Below are positions 1 to 7,383 of a DNA stretch of 64,000 nt, one piece after another (within the stretch, counting starts at the first letter, position 1; every line of letters begins with the position of its first letter). The position numbers and the translations under genes are program-made. The DNA comes from Streptomyces sp. KMM 9044 (lineage in GTDB: Bacteria; Actinomycetota; Actinomycetes; Streptomycetales; Streptomycetaceae). The notes under the pieces are model-generated. The model saw only the letters and a program-made list of their open reading frames with translations, searched no databases and was not told the DNA's origin. The stretch spans positions 124,001 to 188,000 of the forward strand of contig NZ_CP113910.1 of NCBI RefSeq assembly GCF_024701375.2, in the 5' to 3' direction.

Positions 1-43
1 CTGCGTTTACGGAACACTCGCACGTGAAGGAGTGGACGCCCCG

Positions 44-1024
44 ATGGTGTTCAAACGACTGCTCGGCTCGCTCGGCGTGGGCGGCCCCACGGTCGACACG
101 GTCCTCGACCCCGGTGCGCCCCGGCCCGGAACCGCACTGACCGGACAGGTCCATCTCAAGGGCGGTGAAACCGACTTCGACATCGAGCACATCACGCTGG
201 AGCTGGTGGCCCGGGTCGAGGCCGAGCACGAGGAGGGGGAGAGTGAGGGCGTCGTCGTCTTCGAGCGGTTCACCGTGGGCGGCGGCTTCCGGCTCGGCGC
301 AGGCGAACTGCAGAGCGTCCCGTTCACCGTGGCACTGCCCTGGGAGACCCCCGTCACCGAGCTCCACGGCCAGGGCCTCGGCATCGTCCTGGGAGTGCGG
401 ACCGAACTCGCCGTGGCGGGCGCCAGGGACAAGGGTGATCTGGACCGGCTGAGCGTCGGGCCGCTGCCCGTGCAGGAAGCGATCCTCGAGGCGTTCGGCG
501 GGCTCGGGTTCGGCTTCCGGTCCGCCGATCTCGAGTACGGCCGCATCGGCGGCACCGGCCAGCAACTGCCCTTCTACCAGGAGATCGAGCTAACCCCTGG
601 GGCACAGTACGCCCACCAGGTCACCGAGATCGAGGTGACGTTCCTCGCCGGCCCGGGCGGTATGGAGGTCGTGCTGGAGGCGGACAAGCGCGGCGGGCTC
701 TTCTCCTCCGGCCACGACGCGGTGAACCGGTTCACGGTCTCCCACGACGGTGTCGAGCACCAGGACTGGAACGCGATCGTCGACGAGTGGATGCGCCGGC
801 TCGTGGAGCACCGGGCTTCGTACGGCTCTCACGCCGGACACCACGGGCACGACGGGCACCACCACGACGGCCACCGCTCCGGCCCCGGCATGGGGACGGT
901 CGTCGCGGCGGGCGCGGCCGGGCTGGCCGTGGGGGTCGTCGGTGGCATGGTCGCGGCCGAAGTCGTCGACGAGGTCGGGGACTTCTTCGAGGGTGACGAG
1001 GAAGAGGCGGAGGACGAGGGCTGA
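44..1024 (+). CDS. Spo0M-like sporulation-control protein
   Basis: 326-residue protein of the SpoOM/Spo0M family, arrestin-like beta-sandwich proteins linked to control of sporulation and cell-envelope stress; the exact role is not established. The N-terminal two thirds (LLGSLGVGGPTVDTVLD then repeated beta-strand pattern) fits the family. Around residues 270-285 there is a histidine-rich stretch (HHGHDGHHHDGH) followed by an Ala/Gly/Val hydrophobic segment and an acidic tail (EGDEEEAEDEG), features added to the family core. ATG at 44 is preferred because AAGGAG lies at 27-32, about 11 nt upstream; the in-frame GTG at 32 overlaps that ribosome site. A strong hairpin follows the stop. Confidence 0.85.
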   Translation: MVFKRLLGSLGVGGPTVDTVLDPGAPRPGTALTGQVHLKGGETDFDIEHITLELVARVEAEHEEGESEGVVVFERFTVGGGFRLGAGELQSVPFTVALPWETPVTELHGQGLGIVLGVRTELAVAGARDKGDLDRLSVGPLPVQEAILEAFGGLGFGFRSADLEYGRIGGTGQQLPFYQEIELTPGAQYAHQVTEIEVTFLAGPGGMEVVLEADKRGGLFSSGHDAVNRFTVSHDGVEHQDWNAIVDEWMRRLVEHRASYGSHAGHHGHDGHHHDGHRSGPGMGTVVAAGAAGLAVGVVGGMVAAEVVDEVGDFFEGDEEEAEDEG

Positions 1025-1052
1025 CCGCGCCCGGGCGGGCCGGGCGCGGTCA
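1022..1052 (+). terminator. Hairpin terminator after Spo0M-like gene
   Basis: Perfect 13-bp stem (TGACCGCGCCCGG with its complement) around a 5-nt loop, overlapping the stop codon. There is no U-tract, as is usual in Streptomyces. Confidence 0.7.
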
Positions 1053-1150
1053 GGGCCCGGCCCGCCCGGGCGCGTTTCGTGCCCATGGCCATGGGCACAG
1101 CCCGACGGTCACCGGGACCTCTCGTCGCACGACACCCCCACCCCGAAACT

Positions 1151-1166
1151 TCTACAAAAATGTAGA
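1151..1166. promoter_or_regulatory. AT-rich palindrome, possible operator
   Basis: TCTACA-AAAA-TGTAGA, a 6-bp inverted repeat with a 4-nt spacer, in an unusually AT-rich patch 88 bp before the start of the small membrane protein gene at 1254. The placement suggests an operator or promoter element. It recalls TACA/TGTA half-sites of BlaI/CopY-type repressors, but the spacing differs, so no regulator is assigned. Confidence 0.4.
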
Positions 1167-1253
1167 GGTTAGGCTTGCCCGTGCACGGATGCCCGCTGTG
1201 CCGCGTTGCCGGCCGGTGGGCACGGCACGACGACACGGCAAGGAGGGGGCGTC

Positions 1254-1520
1254 ATGGGCGTCATCGCATGGCTGGTCCTGGGGCTGCTCGCAGGGGCAAT
1301 AGCCAAGGCCGTCCTGCCCGGACGCGATCCGGGCGGGCTCATCGGGACGACGGTCATCGGCGTCGCTGGGGCCTTCCTGGGCGGCTGGCTGTCGTCGCGG
1401 TTCCTGGACCGGCCTGTACAGCGGGAGTTCTTCGACGCCGCCACCTGGGGCTCGGCCGTCGTGGGCGCGCTCGTCCTGCTCATCGGCTACCGCGTCCTCT
1501 TCGGTAACTCGCGCAGTTGA
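1254..1520 (+). CDS. GlsB/YeaQ/YmgE-type stress membrane protein
   Basis: 88-residue protein of the transglycosylase-associated / GlsB-YeaQ-YmgE family: three hydrophobic segments with Gly-rich turns ([53 protein letters not shown]). Family members are induced by general stress; the biochemical activity is unknown. The ATG at 1254 has a strong AGGAGGGGG site 3-5 nt upstream. It may be controlled by the palindrome at 1151-1166. It precedes terD by 80 bp, so co-transcription is possible. Confidence 0.85.
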   Translation: MGVIAWLVLGLLAGAIAKAVLPGRDPGGLIGTTVIGVAGAFLGGWLSSRFLDRPVQREFFDAATWGSAVVGALVLLIGYRVLFGNSRS

Positions 1521-1600
1521 GTGTCGGCCGGGAACGGCCCATCGATCGCGGACACCGCGAATACTCGATACCACCGAGAACGACCGAGAAGGAGTACCCA

Positions 1601-2176
1601 GTGGGAGTTTCCCTTTCCAAGGGCGGCAACGTCTCTCTCAGCAAGGAGGCCCCGGGCCTGACCGCGGTCGTGATCGGCCTCGGCTGGGACGTCCGCACCA
1701 CCACCGGCACCGACTACGACCTCGACGCCTCCGCGCTGCTGCTCGACACCTCCGGCAGGGTGCCGTCCGACCAGCACTTCGTCTTCTACAACAACCTGAA
1801 GAGCCCGGACGGTTCGGTGGAGCACACCGGGGACAACCTCACCGGTGAGGGCGAGGGCGACGACGAGTCCGTCAAGGTGAGCCTCGCCGGTGTCCCCGCC
1901 GAGGTCGACAAGATCGTGTTCCCGGTCTCGATCCATGACGCGGAGAACCGCGGCCAGAGCTTCGGCCAGGTCCGCAACGCCTTCATCCGAGTCGTCAACC
2001 AGGCGAACAACCAGGAGATCGCCCGCTACGACCTCTCCGAGGACGCCTCCACCGAGACGGCGATGGTCTTCGGCGAGCTCTATCGCAACGGCGCCGAGTG
2101 GAAGTTCCGCGCCGTCGGCCAGGGGTACGCCTCCGGCCTCGCCGGAATCGCCGCCGACTTCGGCGTCGGGGTCTGA
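1601..2176 (+). CDS. terD: TerD family protein
   Basis: 191 residues, the usual TerD length. It begins [20 protein letters not shown] and carries the calcium-binding hallmarks ([32 protein letters not shown]). TerD proteins belong to the tellurite-resistance/stress set and bind Ca2+; in Streptomyces they affect differentiation. The GTG start at 1601 follows GAAGGAG with good spacing. No other ter genes are nearby, so this is a stand-alone copy. A hairpin at 2191-2216 ends the unit. Confidence 0.9.
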   Translation: MGVSLSKGGNVSLSKEAPGLTAVVIGLGWDVRTTTGTDYDLDASALLLDTSGRVPSDQHFVFYNNLKSPDGSVEHTGDNLTGEGEGDDESVKVSLAGVPAEVDKIVFPVSIHDAENRGQSFGQVRNAFIRVVNQANNQEIARYDLSEDASTETAMVFGELYRNGAEWKFRAVGQGYASGLAGIAADFGVGV

Positions 2177-2186
2177 GGACCGGCTG

Positions 2187-2830
2187 TCACATCCGGCCGG
2201 GGTCACCCGGCCGGATCGGCCGCCTGGCCGGCTCCTTCGTGGCCGCTTCGGGTCCGTCCGGGCGCAGGTCGAGGCGCATCAGGACCCGGGGGGTCCGGCA
2301 AGCACCGAGGTGGTGTCGGCGGCATGGGTGAACCCGGCGCGCTCGAAGTTCTTCCGGATGCCGGCGTACGCCATCGTGAGGTCGACCCTGGCGTCACCGT
2401 TGTCGAGGGGGTACGCCTCGATCGCGGGTGCCCCCTGGGTGCGGGCGAACTCGACCGCACCGGTGATGAGGCCGTGGGAGATCCCTTGTTTGCGGTGACC
2501 GGGGCGGACCCGGATGCATCACAGCGACCACACCGGCAGGTCGTCGACGTGCGGGATCGTGCGGTTGCGGGCGAAGGACGTGGCCGAGCGCGGCGCCACC
2601 GCGGCCCAGCCGGCCGGTATGTCACCGGCGTAGGCGAGCACCCCCGGCGGGGGCGAGGCACTGCACAGTTCGGCGACGTGCTCACCGCGGGCCGGGCCGC
2701 GAAGCTCCCGGTCGAGCTTGGACGGGATGCGATAGCTCAGGCACCAACAGACTTCGGCCGAAGGGGACTTGGGGCCGAGTACGGCACGGACGCCGCCGAA
2801 GTCGAAGGCCGGGCGCACATCAATGCTCAT
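2187..2830 (-). pseudogene. GNAT acetyltransferase, interrupted
   Basis: The minus strand reads as a GNAT-family N-acetyltransferase: MSIDVRPAFDFGGVRAVL at the start, then GWAAVAPRSATSF, then DDLPVWSL. An in-frame TGA (2519-2521) follows, and the acetyl-CoA-binding motif continues immediately in the same frame as CIRVRPGHRKQGI, so the stop most likely replaces a Trp codon. Near the 3' end (about 2290) the frame changes within a 6-base G run (plus strand); one extra base would restore the expected VLMRLDLRPD ending, with a stop at 2187. The start overlaps the end of the methyltransferase gene by 11 nt, indicating translational coupling. Two independent lesions make decay likely, though the second could be a sequencing error. 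Confidence 0.75.
2191..2216 (+). terminator. Hairpin terminator after terD
   Basis: 11-bp perfect stem ATCCGGCCGGG with a GTCA loop, 14 nt past the terD stop. It overlaps the far end of the oppositely oriented GNAT pseudogene, so it may act in both directions. Confidence 0.7.
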
Positions 2831-3692
2831 GGCACCACGATGTCACGGGGCGGGCGCCACGGCCCGCCGGGAAGTCCTCTGCGCCGGCCTGTCTCCCGGG
2901 CTCGGCCGAAGGCTTGGCCGGGTACGCGGATGCGGGCGGACGGCAGACGGCAGACGGCAGACGGCAGACCGACACGTGGGAGCGCGACTCGACGGTGAAG
3001 GAGGCGCCCGTCCAGTCCGCGTGCCTGGTCTCCAGGCCGAAGCCGGCGAGTTGAGCCATGAGGCCGAGTTCGGCCGGCCAGATATAACGGTGCGGGGTAC
3101 GGTCCAGCCGCGCCTGCCGGGACCCGTCGAACCGGAAGTGGTGCGACACCACCCGCTGGTGCAGGACGTCGTACGTGTCCAGGAGGATGCGTCCGGATTC
3201 GGACCGCCTGACCGTGGCCGCCTGGCCCGGTGGGAGCCTGCGCAGCTCCGGCACCCAGAGCTCGACCACGAACCGGCCACCAGGGACGAGGTGGCGGGCC
3301 GCGTTACGGAAGCGCTCGACCTGCTCGGCCTGGGTGAGCAGGTTGGCGATCGTGTTGTAGACAAGGTAGACGAGGCGGTACTCCCCCGGCGCGGCGGTGG
3401 TCGCCATGTCGCCGATGACCACCGGGATCGTCGCCTCGTCCGCCTTGGTGCGCAGCCGCTCCGCCATCGGGCGCGACAGCTCGATACCGGTGACGGGAAC
3501 GCCTCGCTCGGCGGGGGGCACCTCCACCCTGCCGGTCCCGACGGCGAACTCGAGCGCCGCTCCGCCTTCGGCGAGCCGGGCGAGCCGGGCGAGCCGGTCC
3601 ACGGCCGGCCGCAGGGTTTCGGACGCGAACATGCCGGTACCGGGCGTGTCGTAGCGCTGGGCGTCGTCGTCCCAGAGGTTCTCCTGCTTCAC
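2820..3692 (-). CDS. Class I SAM-dependent methyltransferase
   Basis: 290 residues. Motif I reads LEFAVGTGRVEVP, followed by VTGIELSRPMAERLRTK (acidic residue for SAM ribose), VVIGDMATT, and YLVYNTIANLLTQ with a post-motif region typical of small-molecule methyltransferases (Methyltransf_25/11). The substrate is unknown. GTG at 3692 lies 4 nt after the stop of the WYL regulator gene, so they form one operon with the downstream GNAT remnant. The last 50 residues run through four 7-bp repeats (SVCRLPSAVCRPP) and are low complexity; homologues usually stop near SHVSVYRLP, so the tail is probably an added extension. Confidence 0.8.
   Translation of the reverse strand: MKQENLWDDDAQRYDTPGTGMFASETLRPAVDRLARLARLAEGGAALEFAVGTGRVEVPPAERGVPVTGIELSRPMAERLRTKADEATIPVVIGDMATTAAPGEYRLVYLVYNTIANLLTQAEQVERFRNAARHLVPGGRFVVELWVPELRRLPPGQAATVRRSESGRILLDTYDVLHQRVVSHHFRFDGSRQARLDRTPHRYIWPAELGLMAQLAGFGLETRHADWTGASFTVESRSHVSVCRLPSAVCRPPASAYPAKPSAEPGRQAGAEDFPAGRGARPVTSWCHEH
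2941..2968. repeat. Four tandem 7-bp repeats (CGGCAGA)
   Basis: CGGCAGA four times in a row inside the 3' end of the methyltransferase gene. Seven is not a multiple of three, so a gain or loss of one unit by slippage changes the reading frame of the protein tail and the coupling to the downstream gene. Confidence 0.85.
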
Positions 3693-3696
3693 TCCG

Positions 3697-4788
3697 TCAA
3701 CGCTCTTCTGCGGCAGAGGAGTTGTCCAGCGAATTTCGGGGCGGGGTGGGGCCGTTGTGCTGTGCGGGCACGGGGGTGGCCGGCGCGGTGGGCGGGACGG
3801 CCGCACCGGCAGCTGTGCAGCGGCGGCCCAGGCGGGTGAAGGCGGCCCTGAGTTCGGGCGGGCCGACGACCTCGATGCCGGCGTCGAAGAGGCCGACGGT
3901 GGCGGCGAGGCCTGCCCATGACCACGCGCCCAGGGTGAGCCGGCAGCGGTCCGGGCCGAGTTCCTCTACGGCTCCGTCGTGGGCGTGGCGGGACACCTCG
4001 GCGGCGGGCAGGTCGAGGATCACCTCGCCGCGGCAGGGCCACTCCCCCGAGTCCCCGGAGCCCCGGAACCTGGCGGCGACGAAGCGGGAGACCTCGCCTC
4101 CGGGCAGTCCACGCGGGGTGAAGCGGGGGCCTGTGGGGGTACGTGGGGTGATCCGGTCCACGCGGAAGGTGCGCCAGTCGTCGCGGTCGAGGTCCCAGGC
4201 GACGAGGTACCAGCGTCCGCCCCGGGCGACGAGATGGTGCGGTTCCACCCGGCGCGGCGGGGGTCCTGCGGGGACCTGTCCGCCGTGCCGGGACGAGAAG
4301 GCGGGGGTGTAGTCGAAGCGCAGTACCTCCCGGGCGTGGACAGCGCCGCCGAGCGTCATGAGGACGCCGCTGTCGGCCTGGAGGTCCGGGCCGGCTCCCG
4401 GCCGTTCGACGGCGGTGACCCGGAGGGTGTCGACACGGTGGCGGAGCCTGGCCGGCATCACCTGGCGGACGGTGTTCAGCGCGCGCACCGCGGCCTCCTC
4501 GATGCCGGCGCCGGTGACGGTGGCGGTCCGGAGGGCGACCGCGAGGGCGACGGCCTGCTCGTCGTCGAACAGCAGCGGAGGGAGGTCCGTGCCGGCGCCG
4601 AGCCGGTAACCGCCGTCGGGTCCCTTGACGGCCTCGATGGGATAGCCGAGCTCGCGCAGCCGGTCGACGTCGCGGCGCACGGTGCGCGGGCTGACGCCCA
4701 GCCGTCCGGCCAGCAGCGCCCCCGGCCAGTCCCGGCGCGCCTGGAGGAGAGAGAGCAGGGCCAGCAGTCGCGCTGATGTCTTCGGCAT
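3697..4788 (-). CDS. YafY/WYL-type transcriptional regulator
   Basis: 363 residues: an N-terminal HTH_11 winged helix (LLALLSLLQARRDWPGALLA, then RLGVSPRTVRRDVDRLRELG) and a WYL domain (VEPHHLVARGGRWYLVAWD, then DWRTFRVDRI) followed by the WCX region. WYL regulators sense small ligands or nucleic-acid fragments and usually act on neighbouring genes; here the methyltransferase starts 4 nt downstream. ATG at 4788 (MPKTSARLL) is chosen; ATG 4797 is also possible, and neither has a clear ribosome site. The promoter region is directly abutted by the IS3 element, so expression may have been changed by that insertion. Confidence 0.85.
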   Translation of the reverse strand: MPKTSARLLALLSLLQARRDWPGALLAGRLGVSPRTVRRDVDRLRELGYPIEAVKGPDGGYRLGAGTDLPPLLFDDEQAVALAVALRTATVTGAGIEEAAVRALNTVRQVMPARLRHRVDTLRVTAVERPGAGPDLQADSGVLMTLGGAVHAREVLRFDYTPAFSSRHGGQVPAGPPPRRVEPHHLVARGGRWYLVAWDLDRDDWRTFRVDRITPRTPTGPRFTPRGLPGGEVSRFVAARFRGSGDSGEWPCRGEVILDLPAAEVSRHAHDGAVEELGPDRCRLTLGAWSWAGLAATVGLFDAGIEVVGPPELRAAFTRLGRRCTAAGAAVPPTAPATPVPAQHNGPTPPRNSLDNSSAAEER

Positions 4789-4863
4789 GGCGTCCATGGT
4801 GCCCCGGGTAGAGGCCACATCCTGACGGGCCTTCCCTCCGCGAAGTGGACGCGTTTCGTGTAC

Positions 4864-5751
4864 TTATGCGGCAAGGTCCATACTTTGTGAATGTTCGTAG
4901 GCCACGGGGCTGATCTGGCCGTTGGTCGAGTGCCGGCGAAGTGAGTTGTATCGCACCAGCCGGCGGAACACCTCGCCGCGGCACTGCTCCGTGCCCTGCC
5001 AGCGGCGCCGGTCCTGGAGCACCTCCCGTTTGAGGGTGGCAGGGAAGGACTCGCACGCCGCGTTGTCCGCCGAGGTGCCCACCGCACCCATCGACTGGGT
5101 GACGCCCAACTCGCCGCACGGAGCGGCGAATTCGGTCGAGGCGTACTGCGCTCCGTGATCGGAGTGGAAGACGGCATCTTTCAGGCCGCCGCGCAGCGCC
5201 GCGCCCCCCGTGAGGGGGTCGGCGACCGGCTCGGTGCGCATGTGGTCGGCGATCGACGAGCCGGCCACCCGGCGGCTGAAGCCGTCGATCGCCGTCGCCG
5301 GATACAGGAACTCTCCGTCACCCACCGGCAGGCAGGTGATGTCGTCCATGTGCTTGATGTTCGGCGCATCCGCGGTGAAGTCCCGCCGGAACAGGTCCGG
5401 GACCGGCTGCATCGAGGGGTCCGGGATGGTGGTGACGTGCCGGCGCCTCTTGCGGTATCCGGCGATGCCGAAGGCGCGCATCACCCGCGTCACCTTCTTC
5501 TCGTCGATCTCCATTCCGTGCACCTCGCGCAGCTCGGCGGTGATCCTGGGCGAGCCGTAGGTACCGCCCGACTCCGTGTGGATGCCGGCGATCAGCTCGG
5601 CCGGAGAGGCGTCCGCGCGCTCCCGCTCGGCGCGGGCCGGCTGGGCGGCCCGCCACTTGTGGAAGCTGGAGCGGGCGACGTCCAGCACCTCGCACAACCG
5701 CTTGACCGGGAAGGTCTTGTGGTGGTCCTCAATGAACTGGAAGCGGTTCAC
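4864..5751 (-). CDS. IS3-family transposase OrfB (DDE integrase domain)
   Basis: 295 residues: HTH_21 region (SGGTYGSPRITAELR) followed by the rve integrase core. Catalytic residues are visible: Asp136/137 in KHMDDITCL, Asp198 in FHSDHGAQY and Glu234 in NAACESFPATLK, with the D-35-E spacing of IS3 enzymes, so the enzyme could be active. The GTG start at 5751 overlaps the orfA stop as GTGA. Most IS3 elements instead join OrfA and OrfB by a -1 frameshift; here stop-start coupling seems to be used. Confidence 0.9.
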   Translation of the reverse strand: MNRFQFIEDHHKTFPVKRLCEVLDVARSSFHKWRAAQPARAERERADASPAELIAGIHTESGGTYGSPRITAELREVHGMEIDEKKVTRVMRAFGIAGYRKRRRHVTTIPDPSMQPVPDLFRRDFTADAPNIKHMDDITCLPVGDGEFLYPATAIDGFSRRVAGSSIADHMRTEPVADPLTGGAALRGGLKDAVFHSDHGAQYASTEFAAPCGELGVTQSMGAVGTSADNAACESFPATLKREVLQDRRRWQGTEQCRGEVFRRLVRYNSLRRHSTNGQISPVAYEHSQSMDLAA

Positions 5752-6110
5752 CAGTTCATCTCGGCGGCGAAAAACTTCGTCGCCTTTCGCAGGATGGCGC
5801 GCTCCTGGGCGAGCTTCTGGTTCTCCTTGCGCGCGTCCTTCAACTGCTCGCGCAGGGCGGTCGGTTCGGTCTCCAGGTCCTCGCGCGTGGCTGTTTTCGC
5901 CACCGTGCTGCCATCCCTTGTACTTGTGGTGCCGGTGTTCGGTCCGTGGCCTGTGGCGGCGCGGGTGCGGTGGGAGCGCACCCGGTTGCGCAGCGTCTCG
6001 CGGCTGACGCCGAGGTCCTTGCCGATGCCCTCACACGTGTGGCTCGGGTCCGACAGGTACAGCGCGACCGCATCCGCCTTGAACTCGGGCGAATAGACCT
6101 TCATCACCAT
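5748..6110 (-). CDS. IS3-family OrfA (HTH_Tnp_1)
   Basis: 120 residues. N-terminal helix-turn-helix (YSPEFKADAVALYLSDPSHT, then GIGKDLGVSRETLRNRVR), then a leucine-zipper-like coil (LREQLKDARKENQKLAQERA, then ILRKATKFFAAE) typical of IS3 OrfA, which directs binding to the element ends. ATG at 6110 has AAGGTGG about 6 nt upstream, inside the terminal repeat. It overlaps orfB by 4 nt. Confidence 0.9.
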   Translation of the reverse strand: MVMKVYSPEFKADAVALYLSDPSHTCEGIGKDLGVSRETLRNRVRSHRTRAATGHGPNTGTTSTRDGSTVAKTATREDLETEPTALREQLKDARKENQKLAQERAILRKATKFFAAEMNW

Positions 6111-6183
6111 AATCGATCCACCTTCTGCCGGCCCTCGGCGGGGCCGGCCGTCGGGTGTCCACCAGGCGGGGGGAAGTGCCGAG

Positions 6184-6537
6184 TTGGTGATCGCCGGGCG
6201 GGTGCTGCACCGACTGGCCGAACGGGACCGGGCCGAGGTTGAGGCCGCCGCCCGGGTGGCTCCGGTGAAAGCGCAGGTGGCGGGGCGTGCGGTGTTGCTG
6301 ATTCCGCACCGCGGCGATGCCCCGGACGAGACCGGGCTGCCCGATGACTACCGCAAGATCCTGGCGATCGTCCGGGCCGCCGATGGTCCGGTGCAGGTCA
6401 GGGCGGTGGGCGAGGAGCTGGGGCTTGAGGTGGGGTTGCGCGGGAAGCTGGAGCCGCTGCGGGCGAAGATGACCAAGCTCGCCGACCGTGGGTGGCTGCA
6501 CAAGCGGCTCGACGGACGGTTCACCGCACGCCGGTAA
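6184..6537 (+). pseudogene. N-terminally truncated winged-helix accessory protein of an old transposon
   Basis: The readable C-terminal part (LPDDYRKILAIVRAADGPVQ, then GWLHKRLDGRFTAR) looks like the small HTH proteins found just upstream of IS5/HARBI1-like transposases in Streptomyces mobile DNA. Those are normally longer, and the N-terminal portion is missing where the IS3 element ends, so I call it truncated. There is no credible ribosome site before the TTG/GTG starts at 6184/6187. The transposase remnant follows 64 nt downstream. Confidence 0.55.
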
Positions 6538-6601
6538 TCTGCGCCGGGATGACGGCCGTCGGGGCGTAACCGGCGGGCCCCCGGCGGCAGTTGAGTCTGG
6601 T

Positions 6602-6998
6602 GTGAAGAAGAACAGCCCTCGCGCCGAGGGCCCTGACGGCCTTGTCTGCACTGCCCGCCTGCCGCTGTCGAGCGCCATCCTGAACTACCTCGCCATCCTG
6701 TTACGCGGCCACCTGGAGAAGATCGGCTCACCATGGCGGGCCCTGCCCGCGGGGAAGATCGCGGGGATCGTGCTCGCAGTACTGCGCTGTGACCAGCGGC
6801 CCGGCGATCTGGCCGGCGGAAACGGGGTGCACCGCACCACGGTCACCCGCTGGGTCCGCGAGGTCGTCGGCCTGCCGGCCGCCCGCGCCCCGCGCCTGGA
6901 CCGCGCGTTGAAGAAGATCGCTCGAAAGGGTGGCGGGATCGTACTGCTGGACGGCTCGCCGATCCGCACCCGGCGGCGCACCGGGACCGATAACCGGA
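6602..6998 (+). pseudogene. Truncated IS5/HARBI1-like transposase
   Basis: Begins with GTG at 6602 and reads LPLSSAILNYLAILLRGHLE, WRALPAGKIAGIVLAVLRCD, then an HTH (NGVHRTTVTRWVREVV) and the start of the DDE domain (GGGIVLLDGSPIRTRRRTG). This matches the N-terminal half of the DDE_Tnp_4-type transposases. Homology ends near 6998 before the second and third catalytic residues; the frame then runs on through unrelated Arg/Pro-rich sequence to 7144. A 3' deletion remnant, not functional. Confidence 0.65.
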
Positions 6999-7178
6999 CG
7001 TCCCGTCAGTCCGTTTTTCCGCGAGCAGTTCCGCTAGGGTTCCGTCCGGGTTCCCTGTTGGTTCCGGCCTGGTTTCCCTCGCATCCGCCGACACGCGTTC
7101 CGTGTCGGCGGCGTACGGAAGACAGGCGTGTGAGGGTCTGGTGAGGGTCGCCAAGTGGGTGAGAGGGCATGGGTTTTG

Positions 7179-7188
7179 TGCATATGCA
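7179..7188. promoter_or_regulatory. Upstream region of the conservon, with palindrome
   Basis: TGCATATGCA, a perfect 10-bp palindrome in the AT-richer stretch 195 bp before cvnA. The 7145-7383 interval is the only promoter-sized space for the conservon operon. I cannot fix the -10/-35 elements by eye. Confidence 0.3.
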
Positions 7189-7383
7189 GCTGATAAGATC
7201 ATCGAACTTTCAGTAGACTGACGGCGCGTCATGAACGCGTACGGGGGACAGTCTCTAAGGCCCCATCGCCAGGGAGTGAGGTGTGGTCCGCCCGTGGGCC
7301 CGAGCCGTTCGGCGGCCGGGTCGCTCTGTGCGGATCGGCGGACCTCCCGCATTCCCGGCACGATGCGACTTGAAGAGAGTCTC

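Larger units (their letters stand above)
4842..6126 (-). mobile_element. IS3-family insertion sequence
   Basis: About 1.28 kb with orfA and orfB on the minus strand. Imperfect inverted repeats flank the genes: GAAGTGGACGCGTTT at 4842-4856 and, read on the other strand, AGAAGGTGGATCGATT ending near 6111. The exact tips and the target duplication could not be fixed by eye. The element sits between the promoter side of the WYL regulator and remnants of an older transposon, so insertion into transposon debris is likely. The right border lies about 60 bp before the truncated HTH gene. Confidence 0.75.

Noticed and set aside
2941..2968. CRISPR-like array
   Set aside because: Units are 7 bp in direct tandem with no spacers; no cas genes in the window.
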